Shown here piece by piece: positions 59,320-64,000 of a stretch of 64,000 nt of DNA. The notes beneath the pieces are model-generated. The model made no database searches, was not told where the DNA came from, and worked only from the letters and a program-made list of their open reading frames with translations. Both the position numbers and the translations under genes were made by a program. How positions within the stretch are numbered: the first letter of the stretch is position 1; each line of letters begins with the position of its first letter. Origin of the DNA: Phycomyces blakesleeanus NRRL 1555(-) (Eukaryota; Mucoromycota; Mucoromycetes; Mucorales; Phycomycetaceae); the NCBI RefSeq assembly GCF_001638985.1, contig NW_017265134.1, positions 558,001 to 622,000 on the forward strand, given 5' to 3'.

Positions 59320-59620
59320 AACATGGCGGTTGTAATAGAGCTCATTAAAGGGGAGAATCGGTCTGCCAGTGAGATAGCGGATCGTGTATTTGTGGAACCA
59401 GAACCATTCCGGGTTGGGACCTGGATGGAAAAAGATCCGAGAGGGTTTATCTCTAATTCGCGTGGTTGCATGGCTCACACATTGGAATCCGTTGACTGTT
59501 ATAGAAAATATTGTTCTTCTTGATGAGTGGTGTTTGCTTTTGTGTGACTCACATGCTAGACCTGTAATCTTTTGTGCAAAAGGTACGCTCATCATGGGTA
59601 ATAAGAACAAGATTCAACCT
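59320..59620. other. GC-richer island of unknown nature
   Basis: About 300 bp near 45-50% GC within DNA that is far more AT-rich. Open frames exist on both strands. The plus frame starts MAVVIELIKGENRSASEIAD, which resembles a helix-turn-helix of transposases, but the frame stops after 66 codons. It may be a decayed transposase piece, an undetected non-coding RNA or a gene fragment. Confidence 0.3.
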
Positions 59621-60788
59621 TTTCTTTATCTAATTTTAGTAGTATGATGGCCAGATTCTTACCCTTGTCCATATGATTTCCCACAAAGGCTTTGCATCAC
59701 AGAATATCCTTGATTTACTAGTGTTCATGTTTCATTCAATTAAGCTTCTCTAATCAGTTATAGAGTACAGAATACATGTTCTTCTGATAGATACTCGAAG
59801 CAAAAAAAAACAAAAACAAATAATTCCTTAAAGCTTTCATAAGCGTATCATCCGACAGATCCTTTTATTAAATATATCTACAAGAATTTGAACGAAGCTT
59901 TTGCTCTCTGGTAGCGGTTTAGGTTTAATACAATTTCCTTTTGTTTGAAGAAGAAGGAAAAAAAGAAAAGCTTATATAAAGAAAGAAAACGTCCTTATAT
60001 ATTAATGATCTGTATAAATAATAGCTTCAAGTGAACCAGCACATATTTTTCGTTGAACAAGTCTTGTGAATTAATAAAAACACCAACCATTAAAACACTA
60101 TTGTCAAAATAACAATGTTTTTGTATTTTTTTTCTGAGACATGAAATTGTGTAGGGGTTTGTTTTATAGCTCTTACCGCTTTCAAGTACTATTATTGTTG
60201 TGAGCGTCTAAAACTTAATAAATGGAAGCTCGGGAATAAAGGAGAGAGCGTTGAATAGTTCGTTCTTTTTTTCATTACATTGTAAGTTTAGACTGGCTGT
60301 AACAATAATTAGAGCAATGGTTAGAAAAACGCACACTATCATAAAACAGCTCTACAACCATATTACGAAATCATCACAAAGTTTTAGCACAAGCAGAATG
60401 GTATTGTAAAGAACTAATATCCTGCAGTGATTCTACAATGCAAAAAAAAGGCGTGTTCTTAAAGGAATTGGCGGCATTCGAATCTCTCGCCAAGACAAGT
60501 AAGCTGTGACTTGAGACTTTAAGTATTTAAGCCTGACCCTAATACAGTAAAGGCACAAATGAGCTTTGAGTTGCAGGCTAGCTAATTTGTCATCAAACTA
60601 TTGTATAGTAAGATCAGTAGGTAATGGTGTTGCTTTATGGATCTAAAAAAAAATGAAGAAGAAAACAGCTTGGCTTTGTCGTTGTCTTTTTGTTTCCTAA
60701 TGCTCTCTTCTGGGTTTGGAAAATAAATGGTCACATAAACGTCAAAAACAAGTTATGGAATCCCTTGTTCTCTTGATTCAATTTACTC

Positions 60789-60947
60789 ATGATTCCTAGA
60801 ACTCATATCATTCTTCGTTCTCAACTTTCACAGTGCTCTAGGAGAGGTTGGTCCATTTAGTTATTTAATACTTTGATCGGAAAATGCCTAATTGTATGCA
60901 ATTTAGCATTGCCTGCTCTGAATCGTCGTTTATATAGTCTGGATTCC

Positions 60948-60996
<49 letters not shown>

Positions 60997-61832
60997 GCAG
61001 CCCAGATTTAGAAGACAATGACTCACGCTTGTACAAAAAAAGCAACCGACCGGAAAACAATAGCACCCAAAAGTTTAAAGACCTACTAGACAGCCTGTTT
61101 GATCAATCCCCTGTTGAAGATCCACCTCGACCAGTACAACCATTGTCAAAGTCAGGCACACTTATTGAACAGCGGCTTTTGGAAATGGTCTTGAAAAATA
61201 AGACACCTTACAAAGAAAACGCACCACTTCCGAAAGGTGTTCAGGTGTCTTTCTTCGGCAAAGCTATAAAGAATGAATCGATAGAACAGCCGGACAATCG
61301 CTCCCACTGGAGACTCCCGGAAGACGAGCACGAACCGAGTTTTTATGATGAATTTGATAGTCTGTGGCATAAACGATCGAGTTCAGAATTCGTAGAGCAA
61401 GTGTCGAAGCGTATCAATGAGGCAGAGTACGGACCAAATTACTCCAGAATGTTAGAATCTGCATTAGGACATGCAGCATTTCAGTTACGGGATCCATATC
61501 TAGCGGTCGCAATATTTGAACAAGTGAAGAATCACAGCGTCGAGAGTTATGTCAGTGGATGTACTGTAGATGTGTACAATCAAATGCTGAATATTCGATG
61601 GAGACTGTGGCGAGATGTACATGGCATAATTGGGCTGGTAGAGGAGATGAATGTAAATGGCGTCGGATACAATAGTGCGACGCGCGAAATGGGGAAGTCT
61701 ATTGCCAAAGAGGTGCTGGGAGAGATGCGACTGGAAGGACAGAAAGATTCAGAAAAGTCGCTGTGGAGTGCAGACGAAAAGAGAGCAACAAATCTGATAA
61801 AGGCTTTGGTTGGAAAGTGGCTCCTCAAATAA
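60789..61832 (+). CDS. Mtf2-like mitochondrial protein
   Basis: Two exons (60789-60846, 60907-61832) encode 327 aa. The long open frame has no in-frame ATG, so an upstream exon is required. Splicing GAGAG|GTTGGT to GCAATTTAG supplies MIPRTHIILRSQLSQCSRR, a textbook Arg-rich mitochondrial presequence, and keeps phase. A poly-Asn run (60951-60995) follows. The C-terminal half (YGPNYSRMLESALGHAAFQL, AVAIFEQVKNHSVESYVSGC, TVDVYNQMLNIRWRLWRDVH, GLVEEMNVNGVGYNSATRE) resembles the C-terminal domain of yeast Mtf2/Nam1. That protein couples mitochondrial transcription to RNA stability and translation. The helical-pair pattern is PPR-like. The family call is from recalled similarity only. Confidence 0.75.
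60950..60996 (+). repeat. (AAC)n repeat encoding poly-Asn
   Basis: About 15-16 AAC codons near the N-terminus of the Mtf2-like protein. Confidence 0.95.
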
Positions 61833-62970
61833 ATAGACCATAAAAGTGTACATTAAACCCCCCCAAAAGAACAACTGTCATTCATTGCACTACCAACAGA
61901 GGACGATCCTCTGTCCTCACGTGCATTGCCTAGATTTTCCAAATTGTAGATTTCCCAATTGAACCAAATTATATTTTTACAACTACGCCACTTCTGAACT
62001 TGTATAGCTTGATAATAATGAAAAAAAAGAATAGAGCTTCCTGAGATGGTATTGGAATAGAGCCAATGTTACATGAGAGAACCAATGACGCTTGGCTGAC
62101 ACAACAAAACATGTAGACATCCAAGCATGGGGTTCTATTGGGCTGCTATGGTGATGTATATATATTATATGACTAAAAAACATAAAGTATACTAAAGGGG
62201 TTTTTATTTATTGTTTTTATTTATTTATTTATTTATTTATTTATTGTTTTATTGTTATTATTGTTTTTATTATTATTGTATCGCCGAGCTGAACCGTCGG
62301 GTTTTTCCGATATTACCATGGCAACAAATAAAAGAATAAAATAAGAAAAGAAAAAGAAAAAACAAAATAACTTATCTCATCACGCGACCAACATCATTTT
62401 TTCTCATCGTAAAAAGAAAGAATAATAAAGAAATTTAAAGAGATAGAGGTGGGGGGTGGGGTTCAGTATCCAATGATACAAGATATAAATGACGTTACTA
62501 GGGATTGACCTGTTTGTCTATAGTCCACGGGGAACATACAAGGTATGCAAACCTCAGATGAACTCAGCTGACAAGTACATGTAAATAATAATGATACTAA
62601 TACTAATACTAATACTAATAATAATCCAAAAAAAAAGCTGGCAATTTGAGTCATTTACACTCATCAAATAAGTGTGTAGAAAATATAGACGATTCATATT
62701 GCGGAGTGGCGATTCTTAAAGGGGTTGTAGATCGCTTATCAGACCTTGTTCGGATAACATTATCCGTCTGACAGTCGAGAAGCCAAGCAAGTCACTTTGC
62801 AATGACATTTATGCATTTCCAAAATCCCCTTTTTCTCTTTCTCTCTTTCTCACCTACTCTGCCCTTCTTCAATCGGGCAATGCGAAAGTGGAACTCTCTT
62901 TAATATAAATACCAGTACAAGTGCCAATACCAATACCAATACCAATACCAACACACAACCATAAATCATA
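61833..62970. promoter_or_regulatory. Spacer and promoter of the SERTA-like gene
   Basis: About 1.1 kb. It has TTTA repeats (62209-62244), TACTAA hexamers (62590-62616), a pyrimidine-rich tract (62826-62872), a TATA-like TTAATATAAATA at 62901-62912, and CAATAC/CAATAC-like hexamers (62918-62952) running up to the ATG. Confidence 0.5.
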
Positions 62971-63417
62971 ATGGCATCCTACCAAGATATCGCCTACCTA
63001 TCGCTTTCCAAATTAAATTCTAGCCAACACTCACGCACGGAGCCAAAACTAAGGCGCCAAGTACTGGTCAGAAACATCCTCTTGACATCCCTCTACCTCA
63101 CACAACCAGAACCGCAGCATTCCTACCCACAACAATACCAAGCCAACGAAACCAGATCACAGGAAGAGATCTGGCTAGATGCCTGCTTCGAAGCTTGTTT
63201 TGATCAGTTAGACTACGACGATGATATGATTATGGATGATGAAACAGACAACCAAGACCCATGCTCAAAAGGCAACAACCGACTCGTACTAGCTGTCCCA
63301 TTTGACTATGTGTCACCCGTAGGATCCACTTCTCTACCACCAGATCATCAGTCGTTTGAAAAAGACGAGCGAAGGATAGAACAGAGGCCGATTGCTCTGA
63401 TCGAGTGGTCCTGGTGA
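62971..63417 (+). CDS. Small SERTA-like acidic protein
   Basis: A single 148-codon exon. Residues about 5-42 read YQDIAYLSLSKLNSSQ, then TEPKLRRQVLVRNILLTSLY. This matches the spacing of the SERTA motif of animal SERTAD proteins (SxxKL, then EPxLRRxVLxxNxLxxx). The rest is acidic: WLDACFEACFDQLDYDDDMI resembles the short transactivating helix-plus-acid tail of SERTAD proteins, and the end is IALIEWSW. Animal SERTA proteins bind cyclin/CDK and PP2A subunits and co-activate E2F targets. A similar role here is only inference. The ATG is preceded by AAATCATA and a TATA-like box about 60 nt upstream. Confidence 0.7.
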   Translation: MASYQDIAYLSLSKLNSSQHSRTEPKLRRQVLVRNILLTSLYLTQPEPQHSYPQQYQANETRSQEEIWLDACFEACFDQLDYDDDMIMDDETDNQDPCSKGNNRLVLAVPFDYVSPVGSTSLPPDHQSFEKDERRIEQRPIALIEWSW

Positions 63418-64000
63418 CTATAGAACCTAAAAAAAAGACCCCCCTCTCTCCTCTATCAATTTCTTTTTTCAATTTCTCGCTCTCTTCTTCAGTATACAAG
63501 ACTTATTTATTTCCTTTTTCATTTTCTTTATTTTTATTATTTATTTATATTTTTTTTACCCCTTCTCATCCCCTCCCCCCTCATTTCATGGCCCTGTAAT
63601 TTACTCTATCTATCTATTTCATCTTTTTGTCTCTATTTCTATTTCTATCTCTACCTCTACCTCTACCTCTACCTCTATCTCTCTTTTGCCTTTCGTACAT
63701 AGCTCTATTTCACACTTTGTTTGTTTGTTTGTTTGTTTGTCTTGATGCACATAAAAAAAATACAGTCTTTATCCTCCTAGGACAAAGAATTTGAAAATAG
63801 GAAATAATTATTGTTTGATAAGCTCATGTGCTATTTCTTTTTTGTTACGAAAAGGCTATACAGTGAAAACAGTGATAAATGTCGGAACTTTAAAGCGATG
63901 CACGGAATTTGAAACACGATATTCGGATTGTAAATGATTAAAACGCGGGATGTAAATATCCAAAGGGTAGTTTTTGAGTATGATTAAGTTTAGGAGACCC
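63418..64000. other. Terminal spacer
   Basis: 3' flank of the SERTA-like gene: pyrimidine-rich, with CTCTAC hexamers (63639-63680) and TTGT/GTTT tetramers (63717-63741), then AT-rich sequence to the window end. No gene was seen. Confidence 0.5.

Larger units (their letters stand above)
54816..60788. other. Second gene desert
   Basis: About 6 kb of AT-rich DNA. Palindromic T11A8 (55237-55255), T9A9 (57027-57044) and T10A9 (57541-57559) tracts occur here. Coding-like relics lie at 57148-57285 and 57707-57928, and an unusual GC-richer island at 59320-59620. No complete gene, tRNA or snRNA was found on either strand. Confidence 0.5.

Noticed and set aside
60400..60500. tRNA-like arrangement (A-box-like AGCAGAATGG and ATTCGAATC)
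   Set aside because: The T stem does not pair and no cloverleaf with a sensible anticodon arm can be drawn.

Overview
The window looks like nuclear DNA of a filamentous fungus, most likely Mucoromycota (Mucorales-like). Intergenic DNA is very AT-rich and full of microsatellites. Genes are interrupted by many short GT-AG introns (about 50-150 nt). The proteins are fungal or pan-eukaryotic: F-BAR/RhoGAP, Vps60, F-box-WD40-UIM, Rpb12, La, ER FKBP, a PCL-type cyclin, a sugar porter, a Mn-type CDF transporter, linker histone H1, ribose-5-phosphate isomerase, a Zn2Cys6-PAS factor, a TIA-1/Pub1-like RRM protein and an Mtf2-like mitochondrial protein. No tRNA, rRNA, CRISPR array or bacterial-type operon was seen. 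Gene models were assembled by eye from splice consensus, reading phase and family similarity. In the assembled genes every exon junction keeps the reading frame.

Layout. 1-6107 is low-complexity DNA with a TA-flanked, MITE-like element at 5457-5893. 6108-46230 is gene-dense: F-BAR/RhoGAP (-), VPS60 (-), a divergent promoter, F-box/WD40/UIM (+), RPB12 (-), La (+), ER FKBP (-), cyclin (-), sugar transporter (-), F-box-like protein (-), CDF transporter (+), PH protein (+), histone H1 (+), RPI (-), Zn2Cys6-PAS factor (-). 46231-52688 is a gene desert holding a roughly 450-bp, nearly perfect inverted repeat whose right arm is split by an insertion of about 320 bp. 52689-54815 is a three-RRM gene. 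54816-60788 is a second desert with a few coding-like relics. 60789-63417 holds an Mtf2-like gene and a small SERTA-like gene, both (+).

The genes are mostly unrelated housekeeping functions, not one pathway. Themes include endosome/actin (RhoGAP, ESCRT-III Vps60), ubiquitin (F-box-UIM plus a second F-box-like protein), RNA metabolism (La, Rpb12, RRM protein) and transcription or growth control (Zn2Cys6-PAS factor, cyclin, SERTA-like protein).

The least explained features are: (1) the large inverted repeat and its split arm; (2) nine T(n)A(n) palindromic tracts with no A(n)T(n) counterpart noticed; (3) a 5-nt micro-exon in the sugar transporter; (4) a GC-AG intron in the CDF gene; (5) a SERTA-like domain in a fungal gene; (6) the MITE-like element. 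Orphan coding-like exons in intergenic DNA are listed with low confidence.
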